DNA from: Pomacea canaliculata
Taxonomy: Eukaryota; Mollusca; Gastropoda; Architaenioglossa; Ampullariidae
Length of the DNA: 64,000 nucleotides
Assembly: GCF_003073045.1 (NCBI RefSeq)
Contig: NC_037595.1
Span: forward strand, 9,384,345 to 9,448,344
Direction of reading: 5' to 3'
Shown piece by piece: positions 62,390 to 64,000 of the stretch. Below the pieces are notes generated by a model. It saw only the letters and a list, made by a program, of their open reading frames with translations. It ran no database searches and was not told the origin of the DNA. How positions within the stretch are numbered: the first letter of the stretch is position 1; each line of letters begins with the position of its first letter. The position numbers and the translations under genes are program-made.

Positions 62390-64000
62390 TGAAAAACCAA
62401 AATTTCTTTTACAATAGATTAAAAAATGTACAAGTAAAAATTTACTTTTGGAAGGCCCGCGTCGCCATATAGCACTTTATACAAACCAAATGGGATAAAA
62501 TATATTAGGGTTATTGATCGATGAATTAATAGTTGGGTTTGGGTTAGAATATTTGATTAAGAGTTAGGGTAATCAGATGCCGATACTTAGTGGACCCTGC
62601 TAGAATTGTTTTAAAGAAAATAACAAAAGGTCATTTTAGTAATAATTAGAAGGAAATTGCTATGACATATATATATATGATTTGGCCCCTGACGAAAGGA
62701 ATGCAGAAACAGTCATAGAAATGATTACCTTGTACTGTCGCAAGTTTACAGAGGAATTTTCTTTTATTTGTTCATGTCCTGCTGTATATTAACTGTTCTA
62801 CAGCAATTATATAATCCTCAGAAATTTGATATCTGCTACACTAGTCGTCTGCAACTTCACGTTTCTGGCTTTGTATGTGTAGCTATGGGTCTCAGCTGTG
62901 GTGGTGCGTGACCTTTTAACTTGTGAAAATGCCGAGCAACAGCACGGTCACTTTTGTTTTAGCGAGTCGTTAAACTGTTAGCCGCTATCGCCTGCACTGC
63001 CACCGCACACTGCTACTATTATTGCTACACCCTGTCCCTGGCAACTAAACATACACAACGCTTTAGTCTGTTTTAAGAAAAAGCCGGAAGTCTTTTCCAT
63101 ATTTTTAAGTCGACATGTTTACAATGTCCACTCTGAAAGTTCACAGGGAGGGTCTTCACGGCATGTCAATTTGTTACGCTAATACATGCTCCACAAAGCC
63201 CAGAAACAATCACTAAGACATAATTTGTGCTGCGTCTCATTCTATACTTCATACCTGTAGGCCTGTAGTCGGAGAACTGTCGAGGAATCGGGAAATAATG
63301 TGGTGCAAGAACTCCCCCCTGTAACCTTGACCTACTCATCAACCAAGCACGAACAGGCGTCGAACGCAAATGTAGCGCGACGATCTCGAGTTTGTAAGTA
63401 GATGTCAAATACTGTTGTGAATAGGGGATTCCAGTGTAATTGGCTATTTGCACATTTTTCTCTAAGTGTTGGTGCTTTTCTTTCACGAGCGTAGACCTGT
63501 ATGTTTCAATGATGAAAGCAGGTAGACCAACTCTAATGTCGAGCAGCCCAGCCTAGTTCAGCCCGAAAGGGTTTGGAGATGTTTCTAGAGGCTGGACTAG
63601 TGTTGACAAATACAGCAGCAGACGTGTTATACCAACATTATATTTATTAAAGTGATGATGCCATTATTTTTCTGCTGTTATTTTATTCTTATTATGCTTA
63701 GGGTTATTTAATTAATTGTTCATACCTAGTGAGAGATAACCAGCTTGTAGTGATCAGAAAGGTTGAGAAGGCTGAGACCTCAAACACCATTGGCTAAGAG
63801 CCAAATAAAGAATGTTTAAAAACAAACAAAACAAAAAGAAATTTAAAAATTAGTACAAATATAGGGTTAAATTATTGATATCTTAGGAGGTGCAAAATGC
63901 CCAAATATAAAGGCTGCTCCTTTACCACTTCCTCTGGGGCCATAGTTATGAATAGGAAGTCATTTCCCCAGGAGAAAATAAGAAACGAGGAGAAGTGTCT
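62390..64000. other. 5' flank of the Nudix gene, nothing recognised
   Basis: The upstream leader exon and promoter of the Nudix gene should lie here. The stretch 62880-63130 is richer in GC than its surroundings and is the best promoter candidate. No open frame shows recognisable motifs. AATAAA near 63802 on the plus strand has no gene attached. Confidence 0.35.

Noticed and set aside
62505-62575. Interstitial telomere repeat
   Set aside because: Only isolated TTAGGG-like words in degenerate sequence; no tandem array.
63166-63486. 106-residue minus-strand open frame upstream of the Nudix gene
   Set aside because: No motif recognised and no splice link to the Nudix coding exons in frame.

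Overview
The window is animal nuclear DNA: AT-rich, with short exons separated by GT-AG introns, microsatellites and small DNA transposons. The gene families (cadherins, a MANSC1-like membrane protein, a NUDT18-like Nudix hydrolase) and compact multi-exon layout fit an invertebrate, perhaps a mollusc; that guess is inference and no species can be named.

Positions 1 to about 50600 hold a tandem array of three related protocadherin-like genes, all on the + strand. Copy 1 enters the window at its 3' end (1-2514). Copy 2 runs from 8119 to 27660 and copy 3 from 31359 to 49565. I could follow every exon of copies 2 and 3 in frame: 39 exons summing to 4416 nt (1471 aa) and 35 exons summing to 4872 nt (1623 aa). 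Each encodes a signal peptide, two degenerate and two ordinary cadherin repeats, a series of two-repeat cassettes, a final cadherin repeat, a juxtamembrane domain and one membrane segment. Copies 1 and 3 add a long acidic cytoplasmic tail in one last exon. Copy 2 lacks this tail exon and stops just after the membrane segment.

The ectodomains grew by copying a five-exon cassette (about 206, 121, 53, 76 and 123 nt). Copy 2 has four cassettes and copy 3 has three. Each cassette codes for two complementary half-sites: one repeat keeps DAD but lacks DRE and the DxNDN linker, the other keeps DRE and DVNDN but lacks DAD. The predicted result is a rod with alternating calcium-rigid and calcium-free junctions. 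Together the genes look like a small family of adhesion receptors that differ in reach (cassette number) and in signalling ability (tail or no tail).

A 1.55 kb hAT-like DNA transposon (5253-6803) lies upstream of copy 2; the matching place upstream of copy 3 is empty. On the minus strand, 51644-53792 encodes a MANSC1-like type I membrane protein convergent with copy 3, and 58183-62364 encodes a complete 325-aa NUDT18-like Nudix hydrolase in seven coding exons, with a short hAT-like MITE in one intron. The stretches 53800-58180 and 62390-64000 show no supported coding exons.
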